A stretch of 64,000 nt of DNA from Verrucomicrobiota bacterium (GCA_025361935.1 JANYJB010000065.1:30278-94277); one strand, 5' to 3'; positions 39,039 through 48,707 are shown, counted from the first letter of the stretch. Notes: generated by a model from the letters alone, not told the origin. Translations and numbers: made by a program.

Positions 39039-39731
39039 ATGTTCATCTCCGAAACCTTCTACTCGCTCCAAGGCGAGGGCGAGCTCACCGGCGTGCCTTC
39101 GGTCTTCATCCGCACCTCCGGCTGCAACCTTCGCTGTAACTGGTGCGACACGCCCTACGCCTCGTGGAATCCCGAGGGCACCGAACGCTCCGTGGACGAT
39201 CTTGTCGCCGAGGTCCGCCGCCACCCCGCCCGCCACGTCGTGCTCACCGGCGGCGAGCCGATGATCGCCAAAAATATCCGCGAGCTCGCCGCCGCGCTGC
39301 GCACCGACGGACGCCATATCACCATCGAAACCGCCGCCACCGTCGCGCCCGACGGCATCGCCTGCGACCTCGCCTCGCTCTCACCGAAGCTCCGCAACTC
39401 CCTCCCCGACGACCGCCTGCCCGCCGCCTGGCGCGAGCGCCACGAAGCCACCAGTTGGAATCCCGACGCAGTCCGCGCCTGGGTGGACGCCTACGCCTAC
39501 CAGTTTAAGTTCGTCGTCTCCACCCCCGCCGACGTCGAGGAGTTGGAGACGTTGCTCGCCTCGCTCGGCCGCGACATCCCGCGCCACAAAATCCTCCTCA
39601 TGCCCGAGGCGATCTCCCTCGACCGTCTGCGCGAACGCTCCGCCTGGCTCGGCGAACTTTGCAAGACCCGCGGCTACCGGTATGCCCACCGCCTGCATAT
39701 CGAACTTTATGGCAACAAACGCGGCACCTGA
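39039..39731 (+). CDS. queE: 7-carboxy-7-deazaguanine synthase
   Basis: MFISETFYSLQGEGELTGVPSVFIRTSGCNLRCNWCDTPYASW; VVLTGGEPMI. Confidence 0.95.
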   Translation: MFISETFYSLQGEGELTGVPSVFIRTSGCNLRCNWCDTPYASWNPEGTERSVDDLVAEVRRHPARHVVLTGGEPMIAKNIRELAAALRTDGRHITIETAATVAPDGIACDLASLSPKLRNSLPDDRLPAAWRERHEATSWNPDAVRAWVDAYAYQFKFVVSTPADVEELETLLASLGRDIPRHKILLMPEAISLDRLRERSAWLGELCKTRGYRYAHRLHIELYGNKRGT

Positions 39732-40374
39732 GTCCTCCGTCCGCGAAGCGGATGCGCCGGCCGCCCCTCCTCCCCGCACGCGCAAGCTCTCCGAAGAGCT
39801 CGCGGCTATCATGGCCGACGGCGAGATCACGCTGCGCGAGGTCATCGTCGTGCTTCAAGGCCGCGCCTACAACCTGCTCATGCTGCTGCTGGCGCTGCCG
39901 TTCCTGCTGCCCGTCCCGTTGCCCGGTCTTTCCACCGTGCTCGGGCTGGTCATCGCCCTCATCGCCGCCCGCCTCACCCTCGGCCAAAAACCCTGGCTGC
40001 CCGCCCGCCTGCTCGACAAAAAACTCCCGCGAAAGTTTTTCCCCACCGTGATCGGCGGCGCCCGCCGCTTCCTGCGTTTTTTGGAGGTCATGCTGCGCCC
40101 GCGCCTGCTCTGGCTCACGTCTCCCCTGCTTGTCCAACTGCACTCGTTCATCATCTTTCTGGCCGCGTGCGTGCTGCTCCTGCCGCTCCCGCCGGGCACC
40201 AATTTCCCTCCGGCGGTCTGCATCGTCGTCATGGCGGTCGGCCTGCTCGAACGCGACGGACTCTTCATCCTCGCCGGCTACGTGGCCGGCATTCTCAACG
40301 GCGTGTTCTTCACCTATTTCGTCGCTTACGCCAACAAGCTCCTGCATGCCCTCTGGCACTGGATCACGGGCTGA
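39709..40374 (+). CDS. Exopolysaccharide synthesis ExoD-like membrane protein
   Basis: LSEELAAIMADGEITLREVIVVLQGRAYNLLMLLLALPFLLPVPLPGLSTVLGLVIALIAARL. Confidence 0.85.
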   Translation: MATNAAPESSVREADAPAAPPPRTRKLSEELAAIMADGEITLREVIVVLQGRAYNLLMLLLALPFLLPVPLPGLSTVLGLVIALIAARLTLGQKPWLPARLLDKKLPRKFFPTVIGGARRFLRFLEVMLRPRLLWLTSPLLVQLHSFIIFLAACVLLLPLPPGTNFPPAVCIVVMAVGLLERDGLFILAGYVAGILNGVFFTYFVAYANKLLHALWHWITG

Positions 40375-40507
40375 GCTTTTACCGGCCAACGTCTTTGTTT
40401 TTCAAGCCAAGGATGCGCGAACCTTTGCAATTCCCGCATCGTTCCGGCTCGGGGTTTGCTTTAGTCTTATCACGAGCACTTCGCTCGCGACCTCCTCTCG
40501 CCTCACA

Positions 40508-43500
40508 ATGGACACCTCAACGCCCTCCGCCGAACATCTCCGTCACGCCATCAATCTCCGGCTCGCCCTTATCGGTTGCCAGCCGGTTGAGGACGATCAA
40601 TCAGCCTCCTGGGCCGGCATCGCCGCCCCGATCTTCGCCCAGCAGCGCGAGATCACCCGCCGCCTCTCGCAAGGTCTCCCGCCCGTTGACGAACGCATCC
40701 AGACTTTCCTCAACACCTACCTGAGCGACACCGGCCCCGCGCCCCGCCTGCCTTCGCGCACCTTCGTCCTAGACCAGCCGGGCATCGCCCGCGTCCTCTC
40801 GCTTCCCGCCAACGGCGACGTTGTTGAGTCGCCCCTCCTCAAAAGCTTCCGCCTCCACAACGGCGTCCTGCACAACCCCGCCAAGGACCGCCGCACCACG
40901 CAGGGTGTTTTCCACATCGCCGAGGGTGGCCTGCCTGTCCCCGACGACAAACTCTCCGTGCCGAAGATCACTTTCTCGCGCATGTTGGGCCTCGCCCTGC
41001 GCCATCCGCACGACCTCCTCCGCCTGCCCTACACCGCCGGTCGCCCGCAGGAAGCCGAGTGCCTCGTCTCGCTCATGCTGCGCCCGCTCGTCGTGCCCGC
41101 CGTCCCCGGCTTCATCGGCGAGAAGCGCATGGAGATCCGCTTCTTCGCGCCCGGCTCGCTCGTTTCCAACCTCGATTTCGTCGAGTCTATCTTCGGCAAC
41201 GCCGGCGATCCCTACCTCCCCGAAAACAACGCCGGCCTCGATGTGGACGGCTGGTCCGGCCACACCGGTTGCGTCATCCTCGCCCCGCACCTCATCGGCG
41301 TTCGCAAGCACCTCGTCGGCCTGCCCCACTACGATCTCGCCACGCCCCGCCAGCGCCGCGACGGCATGTGCTGGAAAAACGAGGACGAGCTCTACAACGG
41401 GGGCAGCGCCTTCAAACTCTGCGCCCGCGACGCCAGCGGCACCATGGTCACCCTCATCGCCGACAACTACTACGGCTACTGCAAGAAAGAGGTGAAGACC
41501 CAGATCAGTTTCGCGAGCAATCTCTACGGCCTCGGCGAGGAAGAGCACGCCGGCGGCGCCCTCGTGTTCCCGAGTTACGACCTCGGCGACGACTTCTCTG
41601 GCTACGCCGATGCCGACACGAGCTACACCGTCGATGCCGTCGTCGCCCGCGATCCAAAACGCTTTGTCCTCCAGCCCGAGGGCCACGCCTTCGACAACGT
41701 TGACCCGTCCATCGTGCTCGTGCCCGAGCTCACCCACTTCAACCTGCGCACCCAGAGCATCACTTGGAAAACCGCCGCCGGCACCGATTTCAAACTCAAG
41801 CTCCTTGCCGGCAAATCCTACGTCCGCCCCAGCGGCTACCATGTCCACATGGAGCAGGTCCGCGGTCAGCGCGGCCAGTGGCGCCTCGTCGGCACCGTCG
41901 CCGAGGGCTTCATCTGCCACAAGCCCTGCACCGTTTCCGGCGGCGGCAAGTCCGAGATCTCCAAAGCCATCTCCGACGCCATCCTCCCCGGCCACGTCTT
42001 CATCGCCGACATCGAGAAAGACTTCGACGCCGTCACCACCCTCCTCGCCCGCGACTGCTCCGCCCGTTTCAAGGACCCGGCCCGCATCAGCTCCGACCAC
42101 CGCCCCATCCTCAGCGAGAAACGCTCGCTCGGCTCCGTCATCAAGCTCCTCACGCCCTCCCGCAACGACTACACTGACGAGCACAACGCCTGGCTGCGCG
42201 CCATCCCGCAGCACATCAAGGAACTCGTTTTCGTCATCAAGCGTTACTACAAACCCGAGTGGGGCGCCGACTGGCGCAGCCACTTCTCCGTGGACATCAT
42301 CAACGGCTTCCCCGGCAACGAACTGAAGCTCGAAGGCCGCAAGCTCATCGTGAACACCCTCCGCGTCGGCTACGAAGAGGACGGCTCCTGGCGCGTCTTC
42401 GGCCTCCGCCACGACTTCCACCCCGCCGCCAAGGTCCAGCGCGAGGACGACATCACCGCCTCCGTCGTAGCCCCCGCCAGCTCAGTCAAAGTAGCGGGGA
42501 GCGTGAGCGACCCGTCCTCCGCCCCCTCCCTCAAATTCGTCGAAAACTGCGAGGCTCTCCTCTTCCAACGCCCCGACGACGCCATCCATCGCGGCTACGA
42601 CAAACAAGCCGAAGCCGACATGGCCTCGCCGTCCACCTTCATCTCCAACTACGAGCCGCTTACCGCCGAAAACGCCCGCGCCCTCATCGAGGACGCCGTC
42701 GGCTTCTCCGCCTACACCGAGCCGATGCAGCAGCTCATCCGCAAGGCCGCCTCCGGTGCCGCGCCCGCCTACTTCGTCTCCTCCGCCCACCCGCGCATCG
42801 TGGACGGCAAGCCCACCAAAAACCCGCGCTACCTCCAGGTCCGCCCCGACGTTGCCAACCCGCGCGCCACCGCCCTCGCCGCCCTCGGCCAGCGCCTCCA
42901 CCGCCGCCTCGCGCCCGACGCCCCGCTGCACACGCCCGTGGACATCGTCGTCCCCGGCCGCCGCAACAACCCGCCCGAGCCCGGCGTCCGCCCGCTCTGC
43001 GTTTTCAACCCCATCCACTACCTGGAACTGCCCGAGCTCTTCATGGAGTTCATCAGCTCGATGACCGGCAAGTCGCCCTCCACCACCGGTGCCGGCTCCG
43101 AGGGCGCGCTCACCAAGGGCCCCTTCAACGCGCTCCCGGCCATCATCGACCTCAACGCCACCCTCGTCGGCCTCATCCTCACCGGCCACGACGTGTTTGT
43201 CTCCGCCGCCGGCTGCGTCGGGCCCAAGGTCCGCGTTGATCACGACGTCTCGCTCCTCATCCCCGAGGTCTTCTCCCGCATGACGCCCGCCGAGCGCAGC
43301 GCCAAGGCCCTCATCTCCCAAGGCTGCCTCGAACGCTGCGCCGACCTCGAGCACGACGGCAAAAAAGTCCTCTCCAGCCGCCTCGGCTACCGCATCACCT
43401 CGCGCTTCGTCCGCATCTACTTCGCCCGCGTCTTCACCCACCCCCACGTCGTCTTCACCGACGAAATGCTCCGCCCCGAGCTCCAGGACGCCGCCGTTTT

Positions 43501-43924
43501 CGCCGAAGGCATGGACACCATGGTGACGACCCACAAACGCGTCGCCGAAAGTTATTTTGCCGACGGCGGTATCCACCTCGCGTGCCCACCCCTCAAGGCG
43601 CTCCTCTCCATCATGGCTAACGGCGACTACAAGGGCCGCGGCCTCGATTCGCCCGAAGTGCGCGCTCTCTTCACCCGTGATGCCCTCTTGGAAAGCGAAT
43701 GGTATCGCGCCCGCCTCGAAGCGAAGCAGGCAGGCGAAACGAAACTCTGGCAGCGCCACGTCAAGACGCTCGAATCGCTCCTCGACGAACCGGTTTACGC
43801 CGACGTCGTCGCGCGCATGGGCCTCAAGCCCCGCCTCGCGCACGCGAAGGCCGAGCTCGCCCGCGTGCAAAGCCCGGCCTACCTCGCGAGCCTCGACGGC
43901 ACCATCGGCGCCCAGCCGCTGTAA
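40508..43924 (+). CDS. Large conserved protein (~1138 aa); candidate PPi-type phosphoenolpyruvate carboxykinase
   Basis: Start MDTSTPSAEHLRHAINLRLALIGCQPV; P-loop-like CHKPCTVSGGGKSEISKAISDAIL; size and motif suggest, but do not prove, PPi-PEPCK. Confidence 0.5.
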   Translation: MDTSTPSAEHLRHAINLRLALIGCQPVEDDQSASWAGIAAPIFAQQREITRRLSQGLPPVDERIQTFLNTYLSDTGPAPRLPSRTFVLDQPGIARVLSLPANGDVVESPLLKSFRLHNGVLHNPAKDRRTTQGVFHIAEGGLPVPDDKLSVPKITFSRMLGLALRHPHDLLRLPYTAGRPQEAECLVSLMLRPLVVPAVPGFIGEKRMEIRFFAPGSLVSNLDFVESIFGNAGDPYLPENNAGLDVDGWSGHTGCVILAPHLIGVRKHLVGLPHYDLATPRQRRDGMCWKNEDELYNGGSAFKLCARDASGTMVTLIADNYYGYCKKEVKTQISFASNLYGLGEEEHAGGALVFPSYDLGDDFSGYADADTSYTVDAVVARDPKRFVLQPEGHAFDNVDPSIVLVPELTHFNLRTQSITWKTAAGTDFKLKLLAGKSYVRPSGYHVHMEQVRGQRGQWRLVGTVAEGFICHKPCTVSGGGKSEISKAISDAILPGHVFIADIEKDFDAVTTLLARDCSARFKDPARISSDHRPILSEKRSLGSVIKLLTPSRNDYTDEHNAWLRAIPQHIKELVFVIKRYYKPEWGADWRSHFSVDIINGFPGNELKLEGRKLIVNTLRVGYEEDGSWRVFGLRHDFHPAAKVQREDDITASVVAPASSVKVAGSVSDPSSAPSLKFVENCEALLFQRPDDAIHRGYDKQAEADMASPSTFISNYEPLTAENARALIEDAVGFSAYTEPMQQLIRKAASGAAPAYFVSSAHPRIVDGKPTKNPRYLQVRPDVANPRATALAALGQRLHRRLAPDAPLHTPVDIVVPGRRNNPPEPGVRPLCVFNPIHYLELPELFMEFISSMTGKSPSTTGAGSEGALTKGPFNALPAIIDLNATLVGLILTGHDVFVSAAGCVGPKVRVDHDVSLLIPEVFSRMTPAERSAKALISQGCLERCADLEHDGKKVLSSRLGYRITSRFVRIYFARVFTHPHVVFTDEMLRPELQDAAVFAEGMDTMVTTHKRVAESYFADGGIHLACPPLKALLSIMANGDYKGRGLDSPEVRALFTRDALLESEWYRARLEAKQAGETKLWQRHVKTLESLLDEPVYADVVARMGLKPRLAHAKAELARVQSPAYLASLDGTIGAQPL

Positions 43925-43990
43925 ACGCCGCGCCGGTGCGCTTGCACCGCTCTTACACTTCTGCCCGTATAGAGCGAACCTCGGTCCTCC

Positions 43991-44989
43991 ATGTCCACAC
44001 CGCTTCCACTGCGCCTGCCTCGTGTGGCCTACGATGAAAACTTGGACATCTTCAGCCTGCAGCTGGCTGAGCATGCACGAATTTCCGGCCCTCTGCTCGC
44101 GCTCGATTTCCAAGATGTGGAGTTTTATACACCGGGTCCGTTGACCGCCCTTGTCTCCTTTGTTCGCCACCAGCAAAATGCGGGGCGGACGCTCGAACTA
44201 CTAAATCTCCAACACGCTCCCGCACGCTCCTATTTACAGCGCATAGATTTTATCCGGCATTGCGGCATCACCTTGCCGGAAAATTTCCGCCGTCTCGATC
44301 CGGCGGGGCGTTTTGTTCCGATTCGCCGAATTGACGCCTCGCTCGTAGGCCAAGTGGATAAAGTCGCCGGCGAGGTGGCCGACTGCCTTTTTCCCGAGCA
44401 AGCCGCCATCACCGATTATCCGGAGCAAACGGGACCCTATGATCTGGTTGTCTATGCGGCGACAGAACTCATCAACAACGTGCTGCAACACGCACGCGCC
44501 GAAGGATTCCTTCTCGCACAGACCTACCCCAAACAGGGCATCGTGCGCCTTGCGATCGCCGACGCGGGAATCGGCATTCGAGGCAGCTTTCAGGAAACCA
44601 AGCCGGACTTCTGGGATCCCGCGATGAACGATCTCGATGCCGTGCGCCTCGCCCTGAAGCCAAGAGTGTCGTCCAAACTCAACGTGGCCTCGGCATGGGG
44701 TGCCGGAGTAAACGCCGGTGTCGGCTTGTCCATCCTCAAGGAACTGGCTCATGATACCGACGGTATTTTCAGTCTCGTAAGTCACGCCGGCTTCTTTCAG
44801 TTTAATCACATCGCGCAGCACGAATACCCCTCCGAGCTGCTTTTGTCCGCCCCTTGGCTAGGCACGCTATGTGCAGTGCAAGTTGCTCAGCCCAAATTAA
44901 TAGACCACCAACGCCTCCTGCGAACCGTGAAACATCGCTTGCGCCTGCTGGACGATTCGCCTCTTTTCGACGATCTTTTCGAACCATGA
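43991..44989 (+). CDS. STAS-like N-terminal region fused to GHKL/HATPase domain
   Basis: N-terminal LLALDFQDVEFYTPGPLTALVSFVRHQQ; YAATELINNVLQHARAEGF (N-box) and IADAGIGIRGSF (G1 box). Confidence 0.75.
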   Translation: MSTPLPLRLPRVAYDENLDIFSLQLAEHARISGPLLALDFQDVEFYTPGPLTALVSFVRHQQNAGRTLELLNLQHAPARSYLQRIDFIRHCGITLPENFRRLDPAGRFVPIRRIDASLVGQVDKVAGEVADCLFPEQAAITDYPEQTGPYDLVVYAATELINNVLQHARAEGFLLAQTYPKQGIVRLAIADAGIGIRGSFQETKPDFWDPAMNDLDAVRLALKPRVSSKLNVASAWGAGVNAGVGLSILKELAHDTDGIFSLVSHAGFFQFNHIAQHEYPSELLLSAPWLGTLCAVQVAQPKLIDHQRLLRTVKHRLRLLDDSPLFDDLFEP

Positions 44990-45306
44990 AACACGAACTC
45001 ATTCTCGCATCCGACCTCGGCACCTATCTGGCCGAAGGTGCCCGCGCGGCCGAGTATCGTCTGCGCCACATCGAACCGGTGTTCTCGGTTTACGAGACCA
45101 TCGTTCTTGATTTCACCGGCGTGCGCGGTGTGAACAGCTCCTTCGCCAACGCCCTCGTAGTTCCGCTTTTCGTCCAGCACGGCCTCGAAGCCCGAGGCAA
45201 ATTACGTTTCCGCGGATGCAACCCCGTGGTGAAGCTCATGCTGGAAAGTGCCCTCACCTTGGGCATGGAAGCCGCGCAAGGCCAAGGCGGCCACGCCTAC
45301 GCCTAA
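44986..45306 (+). CDS. STAS-like (DUF4325-type) protein, 4-nt ATGA overlap with upstream ATPase gene
   Basis: ETIVLDFTGVRGVNSSFANALVVPLFVQHG. Confidence 0.75.
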   Translation: MKHELILASDLGTYLAEGARAAEYRLRHIEPVFSVYETIVLDFTGVRGVNSSFANALVVPLFVQHGLEARGKLRFRGCNPVVKLMLESALTLGMEAAQGQGGHAYA

Positions 45307-45638
45307 ATTACCCCCGCCCGGCGCAGACGCGCCAGCAGACGCCGCCCGTTCTCCTTCCTCAACTCGTGTTCCCATATCCGCAACACGCGCCAGCCGGCGC
45401 GGCGGAGGGTGCGGGTGACGAGCCGGTCGCGGGCTTGGTTGCGAGTAATCTTGGTCTGCCAGAATTTCCGATTGGTCTTCGGCTGCGTGCCGTGGAGCGG
45501 ACACCCGTGCCAGAAACACCCGTCCACGAAGACCGCGAATTTGAGCTTCGGAAAAATAAAGTCCGGCTTGCCGAAGACCGCCGCCTTCCGCCGCCAGCCG
45601 GTGATGCCTTGGCTTTTGAAGACGCCGATCAACCGCAA
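45303..45638 (-). pseudogene. vsr: Very short patch repair endonuclease (Vsr), apparently 5'-truncated
   Basis: GITGWRRKAAVFGKPDFIFPKLKFAVFVDGCFWHGCPLHGTQPKTNRKFWQTKITRNQARDRLVTRTLRRAGWRVLRIWEHELR; family-typical GNKTTEL immediately follows an in-frame stop. Confidence 0.75.
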
Positions 45639-45656
45639 CTCCGTGGTTTTGTTGCC

Positions 45657-45944
45657 TTACGGCCCTTTGCCAAATCGCCGACCATATTCGTCCACCACCG
45701 AGCCGTCGGAAAGCACTGTGATATGCACAATATATTCTTTGATCGTGATCGCATCATCGAAGTCTCGTTCGCCCTCCATGAATTGCTGAAGTCGAATGAT
45801 CAGATCATCGGCAATCTCACGCTGGGCATTTATCTCGTCAGAATATACGAGGGGCATGCCTTTTTCGTCACGCCACAATGGAATTTCTCCCTCGCAAACA
45901 GAGTTTATAAAAATGCAGAAACCCTTTCGTGGTGTCGCGCTCAT
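45657..45944 (-). CDS. Hypothetical protein
   Basis: MSATPRKGFCIFINSVCEGEIPLWRDEKGMPLVYSDEINAQREIADDLI; ATGA-type overlap with upstream ORF. Confidence 0.6.
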   Translation of the reverse strand: MSATPRKGFCIFINSVCEGEIPLWRDEKGMPLVYSDEINAQREIADDLIIRLQQFMEGERDFDDAITIKEYIVHITVLSDGSVVDEYGRRFGKGP

Positions 45945-46186
45945 GCCGATTCCTCCTGTGATTTCATCTGCGCTTTGATGGTCGCGATGATGCGGTCATA
46001 ATCTTTTGCGATGGCCCGCGCCTCTTCAGCGTCGCTACATTCTTCAATCACGAAGTCGTCGTGCGGCGTAACACCGGATTCCAGATACTCCGTCGTTCCG
46101 TGCCATGCCTCGGACCGACTTTGCAGGCCGTCGAGAAGTTGCCCAAGATCGTTTCGTTCCAGCCGAAGCGTGTAGATTGTGCCCAT
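45941..46186 (-). CDS. Hypothetical protein, translationally coupled to the previous ORF
   Basis: MGTIYTLRLERNDLGQLLDGLQSRSEAWHGTTEYLESG. Confidence 0.6.
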   Translation of the reverse strand: MGTIYTLRLERNDLGQLLDGLQSRSEAWHGTTEYLESGVTPHDDFVIEECSDAEEARAIAKDYDRIIATIKAQMKSQEESA

Positions 46187-46255
46187 TATGGACTAACTCA
46201 CCTGGCCAGGTTTTAGCCTTTCGAGAAGTCCAAATCTAAAAAACCTAAGCTTCGC

Positions 46256-47095
46256 ATGGGAGCAGTGATTCGCCAACGTTACGCAATGACGAAAGAACCC
46301 AACGTTCCGTGGACACGCACCCACACTCTAATTGCACTGAACCTTTATTGTAAGTTGCCGTTCGGAAAACTGCATAAGACTAACCCTCTCATCAAAGAGG
46401 TAGCAGCAAAAATGGGCCGGAAGCCGGGCAGTCTATCCATGAAGCTTTGTAATTTTGCCTCTCTTGATCCTGTGCTAGCTGCTCGTGGGATAAAGGGGCT
46501 AAAAGGTGCGTCAAAACAGGATAGGGAGATGTGGAGGGAGTTTTACGGTAATGTCGGTATTCTGGCTCCAGAAAGTGAGGCGCTGCTTCACAATCTCTTC
46601 ACCGCAGATGAAACAAAGGAGGTTGATTTCCTTCAACGTGACCGCGTGCGGCTGGAGCCCAGCGTTCGCACGATTCCAACGGGCCCGACTGAAAAACTGA
46701 GCACGGTGAAGTTGCGTCGAGGGCAGCAATTCTTCCGTCAGTCGGTGCTAAACGCTTACGGCGTGCGCTGCTGCATCACCGGCATCTCGGTGCCGCGTCT
46801 TTTGATCGCGAGCCACATCCGTCCGTGGAGTGACTTTCCCGCTGATCGGCTGAATCCATCCAACGGACTTTGCCTATCGAACCTCCATGACGCCGCTTTC
46901 GACTCGGGCTTAATCACCTTGGACGGCGACAGTCGCCTTGTGCTCAGCAAACGGCTCAAAAAGCATCTTCCGTCACCCGCGCTCGAACAGAATTTCGTAG
47001 CTTATGAAGGTAAGCCGATTCGTAAACCCGAGCAGCTTTCAGAACCACTGCCTGAGTTTCTGGAATATCACCGTGAGAATATTTTTAAGGACTGA
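46256..47095 (+). CDS. HNH endonuclease
   Basis: QFFRQSVLNAYGVRCCITGISVPRLLIASHIRPWSDFPADRLNPSNGLCLSNLHDAAFDSGLITLD. Confidence 0.88.
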   Translation: MGAVIRQRYAMTKEPNVPWTRTHTLIALNLYCKLPFGKLHKTNPLIKEVAAKMGRKPGSLSMKLCNFASLDPVLAARGIKGLKGASKQDREMWREFYGNVGILAPESEALLHNLFTADETKEVDFLQRDRVRLEPSVRTIPTGPTEKLSTVKLRRGQQFFRQSVLNAYGVRCCITGISVPRLLIASHIRPWSDFPADRLNPSNGLCLSNLHDAAFDSGLITLDGDSRLVLSKRLKKHLPSPALEQNFVAYEGKPIRKPEQLSEPLPEFLEYHRENIFKD

Positions 47096-47104
47096 GTGCC
47101 ACCA

Positions 47105-47440
47105 TCAACACGGCACTAGCAAACCTTGGTGAGCGATCAACGACTTCACGGACGTTCGTGGACAAGGGCATGCAGTCGTCTGCTCTGATCGGACATAGAG
47201 ATCGCGAAACGTTCCCTTTGGCGTCTCGTAGTTACCCTCCTTGTTTGTGCAGATGAAATACCAGTCTCCGTCACAGACGAATTGGACTCGAAGAGTTGCA
47301 CCCATTTCTACGGCGTAAGCCTTAACGCACGTAGATTTGTCCAAAACCGTGTCGGTAAATTCAAGAAACAGAGCAGCGCGACGCGCACGAACGGTTACTC
47401 CAAATTGTTTCACGATGTTCCTGTCCTTCTTGGGTGGCAT
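47105..47440 (-). CDS. Hypothetical protein (N-terminus resembles the start of an XRE-HTH regulator)
   Basis: MPPKKDRNIVKQFGVTVRARRAAL... Confidence 0.45.
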   Translation of the reverse strand: MPPKKDRNIVKQFGVTVRARRAALFLEFTDTVLDKSTCVKAYAVEMGATLRVQFVCDGDWYFICTNKEGNYETPKGTFRDLYVRSEQTTACPCPRTSVKSLIAHQGLLVPC

Positions 47441-47589
47441 CCGTCAGACGCTAATGAATAGCCGACTATCATACCACGGACTATGAGTATCATTTCGGCC
47501 CGTTGCTCCTGCGTCCACTCCCGCTCTTCGCGGCGTTTTCTTACATTTTCCCCGAGCCGGACGAGCTCCGGCGCTTTGGCTTTTGGCAT
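47410..47589 (-). pseudogene. Fragment of an XRE-type HTH regulator
   Basis: Manual translation MPKAKAPELVRLGENVRKRREEREWTQEQRAE... stops after ~59 aa. Confidence 0.4.
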
Positions 47590-47836
47590 CCGACCACTCT
47601 ACCGGATTTATGACTTAACCCGGATGCCGCATCCGTCGTTTCCCGCGCTACGGCGGGAACGAGCGACATGTCGCGGTTAACGCCGACTCCGTCGGCCCTC
47701 CGGGCGCTTCGCGGGTTAAAAGTTAACAGGCGATGAGTCATAAATGCGCCCTCGCGGAGGTTTGCTTTTATGACCCGTAGCAGGTTGTGCTCGCACCTTC
47801 CCGCGCAAGGCCCGAAAAGAGCGGGAAGCCTTTCAT

Positions 47837-47862
47837 GGCCCCGCCCCGCTCGGGGCGGGGCC
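47837..47862 (+). promoter_or_regulatory. Strong GC hairpin in the leader of the COG4705-like gene
   Basis: GGCCCCGCCCCG-CT-CGGGGCGGGGCC, about 27 nt before the ATG at 47890. Confidence 0.6.
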
Positions 47863-47889
47863 CAATTCCATCCCACGGAGACCGAAAAA

Positions 47890-48651
47890 ATGACGACCCC
47901 CACCAACCCGGCGATTCCCAGCAAGGTGCCGGAAGTCACCCTGCTCTTCTGGATCATAAAGATTTTCGCCACGACACTGGGGGAAACTGCGGGGGACGCC
48001 CTGTCGATGTCCATGAACCTCGGCTATCTGGTGAGCACCGGCGTCTTCGCGGCTTTGTTTGCCGTCGCGGTGGCCGTCCAGATCAGGGCAAAGGCGTTTC
48101 ATCCCGTCATTTATTGGCTGACGATCATCGCCACGACCACGGTGGGGACGACGCTGGCAGATTTCGCGGACCGCTCGCTGGGCATCGGCTACGCGGGAGG
48201 AACCACCATCCTGCTGCTGGCGTTGCTGGCATCCCTGTTTGTCTGGCATCGGGCGCTCGGGTCGATCGACGTGACCACGGTGGTGTCGGCAAAATCCGAG
48301 GCGTTTTATTGGACGACGATCATGTTCTCGCAGACGCTGGGCACGGCGCTGGGTGACTGGACGGCGGATTCGGCGGGCATGGGCTATCTCGGCAGTGCGT
48401 TGGTCTTTGGCGGGATGCTGGCGGTGCTCGCGGCGCTGTATTACCGCACGAAGGTTTCGCGCACGGCGTTGTTTTGGGCGGCGTTCATCCTCACGCGTCC
48501 CCTGGGCGCGGTGGTGGGCGACTTTCTGGACAAGCCTTTAGGGAAGGGAGGGCTGGAGTTGAGCCGCTACTCCGCGTCGGCGACGTTGATCGTGCTGATC
48601 GCGGTGTGCCTCTTTGCTTTCAAGCACAAGGCGGCCGAGCGGGCGCACTAG
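47890..48651 (+). CDS. COG4705-like multi-spanning membrane protein
   Basis: VPEVTLLFWIIKIFATTLGETAGDALSMSMNLGY; internal repeats of the (T)xxETxGD / TLGTALGDWTADS type. Confidence 0.8.
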   Translation: MTTPTNPAIPSKVPEVTLLFWIIKIFATTLGETAGDALSMSMNLGYLVSTGVFAALFAVAVAVQIRAKAFHPVIYWLTIIATTTVGTTLADFADRSLGIGYAGGTTILLLALLASLFVWHRALGSIDVTTVVSAKSEAFYWTTIMFSQTLGTALGDWTADSAGMGYLGSALVFGGMLAVLAALYYRTKVSRTALFWAAFILTRPLGAVVGDFLDKPLGKGGLELSRYSASATLIVLIAVCLFAFKHKAAERAH

Positions 48652-48707
48652 AGACAAGATGCCGGATACAGAGAGCGTTGGAAAAGGGAATCCCGAGTCA
48701 AAGGGAG

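Noticed and set aside
40769-42421. 550-aa minus-strand ORF opposite the large candidate PEPCK gene
   Set aside because: Shadow ORF; V/A/E/G-rich composition and overlaps a well-supported + strand gene.
47541-48014. 157-aa minus-strand ORF
   Set aside because: Overlaps the leader and N-terminus of the COG4705-like gene; no recognisable domain. The only plausible signal nearby is the XRE-like fragment in 47410-47589.
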